In this document: in pieces, positions 1-10,847 of the stretch
How the letters are laid out: the number at the start of each line of letters is the position of its first letter
How positions within the stretch are numbered: position 1 is the stretch's first letter
Source: Phaonia tiefii
Taxonomy: Eukaryota; Arthropoda; Insecta; Diptera; Muscidae
Assembly (NCBI GenBank): GCA_963931995.1
Contig: OZ008369.1
Location: forward strand, 93,220,073-93,284,072
DNA length: 64,000 bases
Direction of reading: 5' to 3'
The notes under the pieces: model-generated
What the model was told of the DNA's origin: nothing
The model's input: the letters and a program-made list of their open reading frames with translations, nothing else
Database searches by the model: none
Translations under genes and position numbers: made by a program

Positions 1-1
1 A

Positions 2-157
2 TTCCTACCTAAAGAGGAAGTCAGTGAAAGCCTCTTCCACGGAGTTGTAAGATATATTGAGCGCAAATTGCGTTGGGTGGACGGTGTTGTGCAATCAATA
101 TATTCTGAGGCCAAGTACATCGGTATTATCCTTGAACAGATCTTAAACTGGAAATAA
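2..157 (+). pseudogene. LINE reverse transcriptase C-terminal scrap
   Basis: An open frame entering from the left edge ends at a TAA at 155-157. Its tail reads SEAKYIGIILEQILNWK, which resembles the segment after the polymerase box of insect LINEs (the 'KYLGV..D..LNWK' motif). Only about 51 codons are inside the window, so the rest of the element lies to the left. A SINE target site follows directly. The family call is by motif memory; a chance ORF is possible but less likely. Confidence 0.45.
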
Positions 158-172
158 ATATCAAGTAACGGC

Positions 173-466
173 CGGTCGGTGGTGCAATGGGTAGTGTGCG
201 CGCCTCTTGTACAGGAGATCCTGGGTACGATCCCTGCTCCAACCACCTTAAAATTTCTTTCGACGATGGTCACCTCGCTTAGTGACGGCGACACTATCGA
301 GTATATAGCCATGAAAAAGCTTCTCAAAATACCGTTCGGAATCGGTGTAAAACTGTAGGTCCCAATCAGTGAATGAAAACTGGAAAGCGCACAGCTCAGT
401 GATTGTGAGGAGTTCTCGCCGGTCCCTCCATGGGATGTAATGGGAAACCATTTTTTTTTTTTTTTT
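173..466 (+). mobile_element. tRNA-headed SINE, copy 1
   Basis: Full-length copy in the + direction: a tRNA-like head (GGTGGTGCAATGG, B-box-like GGGTACGATCC), a conserved body with 'GTGACGGCGACACTATCGAG', a near-constant 3' end 'CATGGGATGTAATGGGAAAC' and a T-rich tail. The direct repeat AACGGC (167-172 and 467-472) flanks it and reads as a short target duplication. SINEs are transcribed by RNA polymerase III from the A and B boxes in the head and are mobilised by LINE proteins; they encode nothing. Confidence 0.85.
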
Positions 467-538
467 AACGGCTGAAGAACGAGTGAAGAAGGGTATGATG
501 AACACCCTATATGCCAATTCTTGTCTGTGTGTTTATGC

Positions 539-822
539 CTCGATGATGCAATGGTAGTGTGCGAGGCTCTTGTGCATGAGAACGTGGGTTCAATCCCTGC
601 TCTGACCACTTTAAATTTCTTTCGACGGCGGTCACTTTGCTTAGTGACGGCGGCACTATCGAGTATTTAGCCATGAAAAAGCTTCTCAAAATACAGTTCG
701 GAATCGGCGAAAAACTGCAGGTCCCAATCGGTGAGTGTAAAACAAGAACGCACAAAGCTCAGTGGTTGTGAGAAGCTCTCCTCAATCCCTTCATGGAGTG
801 TTAAGGGACACCATTTTTTTTA
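539..822 (+). mobile_element. tRNA-headed SINE, copy 2
   Basis: Same family and direction as the copy at 173-466, which lies about 70 bp upstream. The head is degraded (GATGATGCAATGGTAG) and the B box reads GGTTCAATCC. The 3' end is CATGGAGTGTTAAGGG followed by a T run. I could not identify a convincing target duplication, so it is probably older than copy 1. Confidence 0.8.
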
Positions 823-1404
823 GTTTAGTGAAATCATAATTAATTATATCAATATAATTATATGACAATTATAATTTGTAGTTTAATATGGATTACCTTT
901 CTTCCATATCTGGCACTTTTGGGCGTCAACTATTTTATACAGTACAGGTTTATGGAATCGAAAGTACTATGGGCATAGAATAACACATACCATAGAAGGT
1001 TTTATTCGCTCAATAAATTAAACGTCATAGGTACGATGGAAAGTAAACATTGGATGGTAGAAATATGGGTTCAATAATACCAGATGGTGGCAATAGTATA
1101 CAGCGATCCGCAAAGGAACAACAACCGAATTTCGTGTTTTTGTGACAAACTAGTTGTGTTAAATACAATACAAATGTATACCAACGATAAAAGTCAATAA
1201 AAAAGTTCAAAATATATTTAAATTTTTCAGTTCTACACCAAAACGACAGGAAAAAGTCAAGTGAACATATTTTGTAACTCCACCTGGTGTAAGATAATTT
1301 TAAATTTAATTGCTCTCATTTCCAAAAACCTACGATGAGAGTGTGAAATGAAACGTTAGATGAGAGAATAAGTTTATCTAGGTATGCATTAGTATATGAC
1401 TATG
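823..1404. other. AT-rich stretch without recognised features
   Basis: No coding motif, terminal repeat or RNA signature was seen. Short open frames here have no recognisable domain. Confidence 0.4.
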
Positions 1405-1665
1405 GGGCAGTGCCTATCAACGCCACAAACCTCTACATATAAAATGCTTTAAACACAGAATTGCCAGCAGTCAAACAAATTCAAAAAAATGAAAGCATTG
1501 CCATATTTCGTTACAGTTGGCATCCGATTCCACAACCTGGATTTGCGTTGCCTGAAACGCAAATTCACAATTTTTTAATTGCCGTTGCGAACAATGGCAA
1601 TTCTTTTGCATTTGCATTAGAGAAAGGAATACAAATTAATATCGAATGCAAATTAAAAATGCATA
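1405..1665. repeat. Dispersed repeat shared with 16485-16700
   Basis: The segment running through 'AGAATTGCCAGCAGTCAAAC' (about 1459) and a later stretch rich in 'TTTGCATTTGCATTAGA' is matched at 16485-16700 in the same order and orientation, with substitutions and small indels. It covers the start of a 109-codon open frame at 1461-1790 that is not kept in the second copy, so I do not call that frame a gene. The element type is unknown. Confidence 0.6.
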
Positions 1666-2001
1666 TGTATGGGTTAAATGCTTTGAATGGGAGCAATCAA
1701 TTAAAGCTGCTGACTAATGAACAAAGGACCATGGTCGTATGTATTTTATGTACTAGCAGAACCAATTTTCAAGCGGTTTTGGATATATAGTACTTCTTGA
1801 TCTAACTACTCTGATACTTTACGTGGAATGTAAGCGCCGGCAGATGCGTACATCGTGGAAGACCACTTGGTTTGGAAGAATACTCAACTAATATTCTCCT
1901 TGCGAGTGACAAGTCCTGTCCAAATGTATACTTGAGACTAGCACCTGACTTTACAATGCGGATGGTATAGTTACTCCCTCTCAAGAAATTAAATTTCTAG
2001 T

Positions 2002-2154
2002 TATGGCTGCAATATATATATTGACACTGAAGCTAGGATCTTCAATGAGGACCTACACCTCTACTTGTCATTAAGACTGAACAACAACTGTAGTGCCTTC
2101 CAAGCTGAAATCTTGGCCATCATGTGGCCTGTAGAGGAGGTACTTGAGTTATAG
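2002..2154 (+). pseudogene. LINE RNase H domain scrap
   Basis: One frame reads through NEDLHLYLSLRLNNNCSAFQ and AEILAIMWPVEE to a stop. The 'CSAFQAEILAI' box is typical of the RNase H domain found at the end of some insect LINEs (I, LOA and related clades), where the Glu is catalytic. The upstream catalytic Asp block ('TDGS' in relatives) is replaced by IDTEAR. About 50 codons remain with no flanking coding sequence, so this is a dead fragment. Confidence 0.55.
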
Positions 2155-2465
2155 TCATCTGCTCTAAGAGAAAGTGCCAACATAGTGGTCAGTAAAGCGA
2201 CATTTGTAAAGCAATAAAATCAAACTCGTGCAAATCGAAACTAGTTAGAGAATGAAAACGAGTTCTGAACATTTTACACTGAAAGCAAAGCTTTACGTCA
2301 AATACATAGATGATAAATGTTTATCAATTGTTTTTCACTGAATTGATGAAAAATTTCAACAATTCAATAAAAAAAGTTGTTCAGCTTGAAGATTGTGCGT
2401 TTTTTCACCATTTTCAGGTTCATTGAATTGATGGTCTTTTTTGCATCAATTTCCAGCACTGTAAT

Positions 2466-3702
2466 TTGGATCGATTAGTGGCGCAGTGGAAACCCATTTC
2501 CGACTCTATGAAAACTGCTCAATCAACCGTACTGGGTTTCGAAAAACCGCTTCGCAATAAACCATGGTACGGCGAAGAGTGTCGCATTGCAAATGATGAA
2601 AAGAACGCTGCACGTATGGCAATGCTTCAGTCAATTGCAACACGAGCTGCGACTGAACGGTATAAAGAGAAAAAAAGGAGGTAAACCGTCTATTTAGGCA
2701 TAAGCAAATGCAGTGGAGTGAGAAAATTGAGACATACAGTAGGAAGAACGAAGCCCGAAAATTCTACCAAAAAGTCAAAAACGGAACTAATGGACATAGT
2801 TCAGGCCCCCCTTTTGTAAAGACAAGGACGTTAATATATTCGCAGATGTGCAGATCATATTGGGAATATGAAGAGATCATTTCTCCGCGCTACCGGTACC
2901 TCAGATATCCAATGACGATGGGACCGAAAATCGATCACAATATAGACGACGACGTCGATTGCCCCCTCCTAACCAAGACGAAGTCAGAACAGATATGCCC
3001 GGCTTAAGAACAACAAATCCACAGGAGCCGATGGATTACCGGCGGAGGTGTTTAAGGCCGGCTGGCGGCGATAAGCTGATAAGGTGTATGCATCAGCTCA
3101 TTAGCAAACTTTGGTTAGATGAGTGCATGCCCGGCGATTGGAGTCTCAGTGTAGTATGTCCCATGTTTAGAAAAGATGACCCGAGTCTCTGTGCCAACTA
3201 CCGTGGAATAAGCCTTTTATCCATAGCATATAAGGTTCTATCAAGTATAATGTACGAAAGATTGGAACAAATTATCAGTGACCTGATTGAACCATACCAG
3301 TGTGGCTATAGGCTTGGAAAATCGACAAATTACCAGATTTTCACGCTACGCCAAATCCTGGAGAAGAGCTAAGAAAAACAAATCGACTCCTATCATCTAT
3401 TTTTCGATTATAAGGGGGCCTTTGATAGTCCGATACGGGAGAAACTCTACGAAGCAATGTCTGAGCTTGGTATTCCTACAAAATTCATACGCCTTTGCAG
3501 GATGGTCTTGACGAATACCAAATTAACAGTGAAAGTTGGTAAGGATCTTACTGAATCTCTCGAAACTAAGCGAGGCCTCAGGAAAGGCGACACCCTAGCG
3601 TGCGATCTCTTTAACATCTTAATGGAGGCAAAAGCGGCAGTCAACAACCAAACCGTGAACGTTAATAACGCTTATAATTTCGAGGTGTTGGACGAAAATT
3701 GA
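2466..3702 (+). pseudogene. Decayed RTE-like LINE, 5'-truncated
   Basis: Open frames in series match the intact LINE at 46340-49800: AQWKPISDS (about 2482), then NEARKFYQKVKNGTNGH, the RT blocks DWSLSVVCPMF, CANYRGISLLSIAYKVLSS and PYQCGYRLGKST, then ELGIPTKFIRLCRM and ETKRGLRKGDTL. The copy starts inside the linker between the endonuclease and RT domains. It contains stops and frameshifts and ends by jumping from the KAAVN block to YNFEVLDE, which deletes the YADD polymerase box. It encodes no working enzyme. Element clade is inferred from the intact copy. Confidence 0.85.
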
Positions 3703-4024
3703 TGAAGGAATTCATTAATTTGATACAGTTTGTCTTTCAGTGTAGCACCGTCTAATCTCAAAGTTTTCCAGATTCCAGCCCATCGCGATATAATATACAA
3801 CGGACAGCTGACTATCTTCCCAGAATAGTCACCACTGGTAGTGATAACACAACATAACCTTTGAATTTCAAGTATTGTTGTCGAATTTAATTAAATTTCG
3901 AATTTCATTTGATTTTCTGAGGATTTTGATGATGGTATATTAAATTACGAGTTCAGCTTTTTAATTTTCTTTGTGAATTTTAAATGTCAACCGATTTCAT
4001 TTGACGTTCAATTGATACAGGGTC
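3703..4024. other. Non-coding AT-rich spacer
   Basis: Nothing recognised. It separates the LINE remnant from the next SINE target site. Confidence 0.4.
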
Positions 4025-4035
4025 AAATCTAATTG

Positions 4036-4309
4036 CCGTCGGTGGTGCAATGGATAGTGTGCGCGCCTCTTGTACTGGAGATTCTGGGTTCGATTCCTGC
4101 TCCGACCACCTTAAAATTTCTTTCGACGACGGTCACCTCGCTTAGTGACGGCGACACTATCGAGTACTTAGCCATGAAAAGCTTCTCAAAATACCGGTGT
4201 AAAACTGTAGGTCCCAATCAGTGAGTATAAAACTGGTCCCTGGTTGTGAGAAGCCCTACCTAATTCCTTCATGGGATGTAATGCGAAACCATTTATTTAT
4301 TTATTTTTT
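4036..4309 (+). mobile_element. tRNA-headed SINE, copy 3, with 11 bp target duplication
   Basis: Near-full-length copy, tRNA-like head first (B-box-like GGGTTCGATTCC), tail (ATTT)n. A perfect target duplication AAATCTAATTG lies at 4025-4035 and 4310-4320, which fixes both ends. A small internal deletion removes the 'TTCGGAAT' block. The perfect flanking repeat suggests a relatively recent insertion. Confidence 0.9.
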
Positions 4310-4320
4310 AAATCTAATTG

Positions 4321-5254
4321 ATTAACTTTTAATTCTAATTGATGTCGTTTAAATTACAAAGGTAAATCTCAATTTATGTCTTCTAAATTCAAAATATGGT
4401 TTTAAGAAATTTAAGTCTTTTCAGTTGATTTGAATGACATGTCAATTTGTTTGATTTCAATTGAATTAATTTATAATTTATTTATACGTATTACCATGCG
4501 TGGCGTAATAATCTTTCCTGATTGCACATCTAAATGCTATGACATCCAGTCTTGATCTTTGGAATTATGTTGTAATTAGAAGCATTTCTTTCATAATGAA
4601 CGTGATCTCCCTAAAGGTTTATTGAGACATATACAAGACCAACACGGCCTACATCATATGCGCCGTCTGGTCACAAGTGCTAGTGGAGGTCATGAAGAAG
4701 ATGAAAAGATGTGTAACAATTTATTAACAAAACGTCTATAAAGAAATCAAACAAAGAAAATACAAGAGAAATAAGAAACTTCTATATGAAATCTTAGAAT
4801 AAAATACAAATCTACTTCGTTTATGTCTCAAGACTAGGTGGGTATAGCAAATAGGAATCACCTCTTATCCAAGGAGAAGAAAACATCATTTCATGGGGCC
4901 ACTTTCAATGATAATCTTTCAAAGAAGTATAGGCAAAGAGAAGAAAAGTATATCTAATATGCAACTAAATGCTGGCTATAGATATCTCAGAGACTTTACT
5001 TATGTTAAGTTGTCTATTAGTCCATTAGTTGAATTGTGAAATTCGAAAAAAGCTTAATGTTTTTCGAAATAATTTTCAAATTTGTCGAGATTTTGTTAGG
5101 GTGAATTGATGTGTTAAAAATGCACACACCATTAGCTTGAACAATAAAAGAAATTTGTGTACCCAGATTATATTGCAAGCGGCGATTTTTGTATGTATAT
5201 TTTTTTAACTTTAATAGGCAAAACTTTTTAGTATTCATAGTTCCATTTTGTGAA
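4321..5254. other. Non-coding stretch
   Basis: AT-rich sequence with no recognised gene, RNA or terminal repeat. Confidence 0.4.
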
Positions 5255-5329
5255 ACGACGGTTTACCTATTACCCACAGGATATGCAGGAAAAATAGGTA
5301 GTTACACACGACGATAGGGAATTACCCAT
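5255..5329. repeat. GGGTAAT-rich repeat, left part
   Basis: Repeated TTACCCAT and TACCCACAGG strings. Read in reverse complement, the 23746-23965 copy has the same order of strings as this block plus 6272-6370 joined together, so this is one half of an interrupted repeat. AATTACCCAT at 5320-5329 is repeated at 6272-6281 and may be a target duplication. Confidence 0.6.
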
Positions 5330-5997
5330 TACCCATGAGGTGAACAAAAATTCGTTTTAAATTTACTACAATACCTATTTTAGTTTTGTCATCGCTACGC
5401 TTTAGGAAACCGCTTTTCAAATAGTCGAATGCGTTTGGACAATTTACAATGGTCACTTCATTGAATTTTTTAACAATTCCCAATTTTATGTGGAGCGGTG
5501 GCAGCAAGATGTCTTGATTATTGTCAATTAAAGGTGCATTCTTCAGTTTATGTTGTTTCATTTGTTCCTCCACACTTCCTCTTGGTCTCCACGAATTACA
5601 TTGGCATTGAATCAGAGGTGAACGCGAATCCCAATGATCCCTTGCAAAAGGTTGATGACCTTCAACTCATAGCAAAGTTTCCATTTATTTTCGTAGTATT
5701 CGATTTTTTTCATTATATCGTTCAATGTTTCATAGCTTTCTTTCATGTTAATTCCCATTGCTAGCGGAATGGAAGGTTTTCGGTTCGATACATGCAGCAA
5801 CACTGCTTTCAAACTTGAACCAGAACCATCAATAAATAATCTCCACTCACTAGGGATGTAGTTCATACCCACTTTTGCCACCAAAGCTTTTACATCGTTG
5901 CAGTAAGCGAACGAATTGTCATTATTTAGAGTGTAAAGGTTCTGAAATTCAGCTTGCCGTTTGCGGTACGCCGTAGTGTTAACATTAGCATGTATGA
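5322..5997 (-). pseudogene. Orphan DDE-like repeat protein, broken
   Basis: Reading right to left on the minus strand: NDNSFAYCNDVKALVAKVG, then MNYIPSEWRLFIDGSGSSLK, AVLLHVSNRKPSIPLAMGIN and NKWKLCYELKVINLLQG; after a frame change, LLPPLHIKLGIVKKF. From memory this matches a repeated, functionally uncharacterised protein family in insect and cnidarian genomes with blocks 'EWRLFIDSS' and 'PPLHIKLG'. The middle block expected between LLQG and LLPP (a Cys-rich 'CFLC.WDSR' stretch) is largely missing and the frame shifts near 5590. The conserved Asp in LFIDGS suggests a DDE-type nuclease fold, but this is inference. Confidence 0.6.
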
Positions 5998-6271
5998 GTT
6001 TTCTGTGTTATAAAAACGCTGTCTTTATAACAAGAGCTACAACTTTTCCTTAGAGAGTAAATCAAAATTCGGAACGGTTTACAAGATGATGAGCCTGACA
6101 AAATGACCACTTTTTTTTGCAAAAATTTCACCGAGGCCCCAAACCTTTGGGGGTCCATAAAAACAAGTGCATAACTTTGGGCAAAATTGGGAGACACGGG
6201 TCTTTTTTTGGTCTTTTATCACGTAGTGGTATCCGTATAATGGTTATATATATTTTCGTGTTGCACTGTGT
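5330..6271 (-). mobile_element. Insertion carrying an orphan transposon-type gene
   Basis: The block is absent from the matching repeat near 23.85 kb, where the two flanks are contiguous; a 10 bp direct repeat AATTACCCAT bounds it here. It holds the coding remnant described at 5322-5997. The right end reads GTTGCACTGTGTAATT, and a similar string (GTTGCACAGTGTAATT) lies at about 60134, just before another orphan gene. No matching inverted terminus was found at the left end, so the class is open. Confidence 0.55.
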
Positions 6272-6370
6272 AATTACCCATCTACATGACGAATGGGTCA
6301 CCGGTCTTTTCGCATTACCCAAGGCGATAGGTAATGGGGTACCCAGGGTAATACGTCCCAATTTTTGATT
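6272..6370. repeat. GGGTAAT-rich repeat, right part
   Basis: Continues the interrupted repeat: AATTACCCAT, then 'GATAGGTAATGGGGTACCC', matching the 23746-23965 copy in reverse complement. It runs directly into the 'CGGAAACG' repeats at 6371-6960, the same order as at 23.1-23.96 kb reversed. Confidence 0.6.
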
Positions 6371-6960
6371 AAGCATATGAAACATTTAGAAAAAGGTCTG
6401 TATCTCGGAAATGAAGCGTTCACTCGTAAATCTAGCTAATTGTTGGACTTTTGTAAAGAATTTCTCACAAAATGTGAAAGAACTTTTTTAAAAATCGGCA
6501 TTATAAAAAATGGTTTAAAGATAAATGTGGCAAAACTAATAAATTGTTGACCTCCGTAGAAGGGTTTAACCAACGGATATCTTTGATATGGCTTCAGTTT
6601 CAAAAACATTGCAAAAATAAATCTTTCTCAAATAAAAAATCGATAAAACACCCATATGTCTCTATCTCAGAAAAGGAACGCCCAATCGAAAATATAACTA
6701 ATTTCTTCGGATTGCTAATGGTTTTTCATAATGAGGACACATTAAGATGGACGAAGTGTTGGCAAATAATTCGTTAAAACTTCAAAATGTGTTAGCTTTC
6801 TTTGTTTTTGTTAAATACTGTCAAATTAAAGACGTCCATTGGTTAAAGCCTATTGTTTTGCGATTTTCTTATTTTGGCGACTTTTGGAAAGAAACTAACC
6901 GCAAAAATTAGCCAGTTTTTCAATTGGAACATCCGTTTCCGAAATATAGAAATATGGGCG
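6371..6960 (-). repeat. 'Rippled' repeat array, copy A
   Basis: Loose tandem units carry a motif such as ATCTCGGAAATGAAGCG or CTCAGAAAAGGAACGCCC followed by AATCGAAAATATAAC. Related arrays occur at 15376-15755, 22270-22535, 23140-23745 and 24137-24221, in both orientations. No protein or RNA signature was seen. It may be the non-coding body of a transposon whose end is the GGGTAAT block. Confidence 0.6.
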
Positions 6961-7949
6961 GGGATTTAGCGATTTCCATCGGATGCAGTTTCATATGGAG
7001 ATCAAAAACTTTTATTTTTGTTTGTTGTTTATTATTATTTATCGATATTAATCTACGGCTACTTGTTTGGTGACGTATAGTGAAATTTGACGTATAATAT
7101 ATTTCTATACACACCAACCCCCTAGAATGCAGTTTTGTGATACATTTTAGTGCCAACGCGGAATAAGTACGAAATTAACCCTTAAATGGATTTTCAGTTT
7201 TGACTTATTTCAGACATTCAAGTTAAGTTTTGAGCTTTTTTGTGCTAAGAGGCTTACAGTAGAATTTTATGGGGAATATTTTTGTAGTACATTTTAACCC
7301 GTTACACTTATGTTTTAGGGGTGTTTTTACCCTTTCCACAAAAATAACAAAAAATACCCAAATATTGAGGTGGTAGAGGGTTAATGTATTCCACACAAAT
7401 GTTTCCCATAAATTTTTACATAAAATTGCTGAACACATTTTATACCCAAAATGTAAGGTGACAATTTCAAACCCCTTCAACAGAAACACAGACGTAAACT
7501 TTCAAAACGCAGATACACATGTATTTTTTGTTACCCCTTCTACCAGAATCTGTTGTAAGAACCTTGATCCTTTTTTTTGTGTTCCACAGTGTTATTTGCT
7601 AAATTCAATTAAAGCCCAGTAGCAAGGCAGCGGAGTGCGCTCGCTGTCTTTCGCCCTGCAGATCTAGCAAATATAATGACAATAGATTGTGTGAGATTCA
7701 AATGCCGACACTCACCCTCTGTGTAAATGTTGTCATTGCGTTTACAATTAATTCAATTATAATCATGTGCATATATACGCAGTGCTATTTGCCAACATAC
7801 CAATTGCATAATACTTGATTCCATTGAGAAATAAATTGAGTTTTGCTCATCGGAAATAACATGACACAAAATTGCAATAATGAAGCACAGCGGGACAAAT
7901 ATAAAAGTTACGAGTCTATGACACAATTTTATGGTTTTCTTATAGCGTA
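6961..7949. other. Non-coding stretch
   Basis: No recognised gene. A GC-richer pocket near 7620-7665 did not fold into a tRNA by eye. Confidence 0.35.
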
Positions 7950-8630
7950 GACAGACGACAGCGTTAATTTGCATTAGCAGTCTTAATTCAAATTTACTTG
8001 TGAATTATCCCCGTCCCAATGTGTATTAGCTTTGGCGTAAATGCATGAAATCAGAGTGCATTTATACTGCATTTAGGTATTTCAATATGGCAACACAGTC
8101 GACAATCAATCAGCTCAAGATGTATCTATACATAGAGGTGATAGCCGGAACACAATGGAAGTGGAACTTTCTTGTGTTTGTTGTTTGCTTTGTTGATTTT
8201 AGGTACTGATGACTGATGACACCGCTGAAGTGGATGTTATTGCAACAACACCACCTGCTATCACCATGTATTTGATACATCTTGAATCAGCTGTTGTCAA
8301 ATTGTTTGCTATCGCCAACTGAAAATGGATTCAAAGTCAGCTAAGGTGAGTTATTTTAATTGTTTTTTTTTGCAAAAAAATGGGAAATATTTAAAATCGA
8401 AACGCATTTTTTCCATTTTAAGATTTCCAAGGGAAAGAAGCGAAGCGTGTGGTGTGATGGAGATGCGGAGGTTCTGCATCTGATGTAAAAGTCCAAAAAA
8501 TTACTTGACAAACAAACAGTTGTTTACAAACAGCCAGCTGTTTACTAAATGCAAAAACTGTCGTCTGTCATGCCAAAATGTTAATTCACATTAGTGAGCT
8601 TTTAATGCAAATTAACGCTGTCGTCTGTCC
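7950..8630. mobile_element. TIR element carrying two micro-exons
   Basis: Near-perfect inverted repeats about 28 bp long sit at each end: GACAGACGACAGCG then TTAATTTGCATTA from 7950, and its complement ending at about 8629. A second copy of the CTGTCGTCTGTC string lies just inside the right end (about 8567). The 681 bp element encloses a short spliced coding start at 8325-8488. The size and TIRs suit a non-autonomous DNA transposon, and the enclosed MADF/Myb-like start would fit a PIF/Harbinger relative. No clear target duplication was found, so the superfamily is inference. Confidence 0.7.
8325..8488 (+). pseudogene. Two-exon coding start, MADF/Myb-like, truncated
   Basis: ATG at 8325 opens MDSKSAK, ending at 8345 directly before a donor GTGAGT. 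A 77 bp intron ends in TTCCATTTTAAG at 8422. The second exon (8423-8488) reads ISKGKKRSVWCDGDAEVLHL and stops. The basic stretch followed by W-x-D/E-x-D resembles the start of MADF or Myb/SANT DNA-binding domains used by host factors and PIF/Harbinger elements. Both splice sites are good and the frame is kept across the junction. The domain is cut off after its first helix, so any product would be only about 29 residues. Confidence 0.5.
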
Positions 8631-9003
8631 ACGATATTAGATAACAACCGACGTCGTTATTGACCGATTTAGTGATTTTGATGTCAATGTATTACAATCT
8701 TTAAGTTCTATTAATATTTGTAAAACAAGTTTATATTAAATCCGATTATTTATTTTAAGTGACATAAAAAAACATTAATATAGCGGACACTGGATTCTTT
8801 TCGACGAAAGGCAAGAGGAAATAACCACAGATATTTACAGCGAATAGACGTGGTCTTTGGTCATATATTTAATACCACAACATTTTGTGATATGGCTTGG
8901 TTGTAGTTAGGGTTTGATATGCGCACGGAATGACGAAGTACATACACCAAATCACATGGTGGAGTAAACACAAATAACAATTCGAAATAGTATTAGAATC
9001 TAA

Positions 9004-9270
9004 TTAAAAATAATTAATGGTTTCCCGTTACATCCCATGTAGGGATTAGGGAGGGCTTCTCACAACCAGAGAGCTCTGCGCTTTATAGTTCTACACTCAC
9101 TGATTTGGATCTACAGTTTTACACCGGTTCCGAACGGTATTTTGAGAAGCTTGTTCATGGATAAATACTCGATAATGTCGCCGTCACTAAGCAAGGTGAT
9201 CGCCGTAGGAAGAAACCCACGCACCCACGTTCTCATGCAAACGAGCCGCGAACACCACCGTTGCACCACT
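9004..9270 (-). mobile_element. tRNA-headed SINE, copy 4
   Basis: Minus-strand copy: 3' tail side at the left (ATGGTTTCCCGTTACATCCC), tRNA-like head at the right ending near GCACCACTG. The B box region is partly deleted (GGAAGAAACCCACGC), so pol III activity is unlikely. Confidence 0.8.
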
Positions 9271-9389
9271 GTTCAGTTTGACAAAATTTATTGCTCTAGT
9301 AACGTGGGTCTCAGAAAATATATACCAAATCACACTCATAATTGTGACTTTATTGTAGAGGATCAAAATGAAGAGGTTCTTTTACTCAA

Positions 9390-10797
9390 ACGCTGAAAAA
9401 ACGGCCTCTGTAACATATTCTCTCAAACATATTCTGCAGGAACCATGTATATTGTTGGAACACACTTCAAACTTCTATATGTTTGCAAGTCCAAAAGCCC
9501 GGTGTTTTTAAATGCATTAGCATGTTGACTGACAAATATGTATGGTTTTACGTGGATATATATGCGTGATTCATCCCAAACATCCATATACTTACGTGGA
9601 AGCATTCGCGTGTTGCCCCCAAACATAATAATATTTAGAAACGAATTATTCTTTCTTCCTTTATTTATTATTACTAATTTTATCAATATATATCCACATT
9701 TACTTATATAAATAATTAATACAAAAAATTAAAAGATTTAAATGATTTTTACACTTTCTTGCATTGATTGCATTATTTGTTTTGAATGTGCTGCTCTTTT
9801 GCTTCTCCTTTCTTTGTTGTCTCTCACGTTTTTGTCTTCAGAAGGTTTCAACTATCCGTTGGTTATCACTATGCGAAGGTACACAAACAACATACTTATG
9901 TATAAATCTAGGTACTGCAAGACAAGCGTGTATTAATTACTTGTGGCTTTTTATTATATTTCACAAATGATATTTGAAGTAGAGACTAGGGCAGATTCAC
10001 GTTATTGCCCTCTCCAGTATCTTTCCTCAAAATCGTTTCTCACTTTGATAAAAAAAATAAATGTTTTCCCATTACATCCCATGAAGGGACTGGGGAGAAC
10101 TTCTCACAATCACTGAGCTGTGCGCTTTCCAGTTTTCACTCACTGATTGGGACCTACAGTTTTACACCGATTCCGAACGGTAATTTGAGAAGCTTTTTCA
10201 TGGCTAGATACTCGATAGTGTCGCCGTCACTATGCGAGGTGACCGCCGCCGAAAGAAAATTTGAAGGTGGTCAGAGCCGGGTTCGAACCCAGGACCTCAT
10301 GTGCAAGAGCCGCCCACACTAACCATTGCACCACCTCACTTTGATAGCACACATAAATATAAGCGAAACACATACACAAAAACCAAAGCAACATCACAAA
10401 CCATTTAACCGTCCGAGCGTTTGTTTATTCTTGTTTCACTGATCAAGCGCTTTTTATAAACTCTGTTCGATTAGCCATTGACGACTGAATAAAACGCAAT
10501 ACATCACGCACACTCAGGAATATTTATGACTCACTCACTGAGAGAATATTCTCTTGCTCTCGAGAGGGCATAAAGAGTGCAACAAACACGGCTGTATTTG
10601 TATCACAAGCACATATGTATTTGGGTCGCTAACACATATGTTATAACATATTAATCATTATGTCTCAAACATGTAATATTGAATAGCAAACACAATGTGT
10701 TTGGGTACAAGTATATTATATTTGCGACAAACTTCAAACAGATGTTATATGTATTTGCATCCAATCAACAACAAAAACGACAGACTTTTCAGCGTGC
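9390..10797 (-). mobile_element. TIR element, 1.4 kb, CACGCTGAAAAA family
   Basis: The left end reads ACGCTGAAAAAACGGCC and the right end reads CTTTTCAGCGTGC, an inverted pair. The right 170 bp match the MITEs at 16150-16472, 30838-31160 and 50728-50895 (shared string CAAACACATTGTGTTTG and neighbours). This copy is longer, because those MITEs lack most of its middle, and it contains a SINE at 10051-10335. No transposase frame was recognised. It is a candidate longer relative of the MITEs. Confidence 0.6.
10051..10335 (-). mobile_element. tRNA-headed SINE, copy 5, with 11 bp target duplication
   Basis: Complete minus-strand copy with B box GGGTTCGAACCC. A perfect target duplication TCACTTTGATA lies at 10040-10050 and 10336-10346. 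The open frames across it are products of the repeat and not genes. Confidence 0.92.
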
Positions 10798-10847
10798 ACC
10801 TCAGAATTCGTATAACTATAATGCTTCACGTGGTAGCGCAAGCGGCT

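Noticed and set aside
1461..1790. 109-codon open frame as a gene
   Set aside because: Its 5' half lies in a dispersed repeat whose second copy at 16485-16700 does not keep the frame, and no domain was recognised.
10005..10322. 105-codon open frame
   Set aside because: Most of it is SINE body read in reverse; the same phrases occur in the SINE at 43912-44212.
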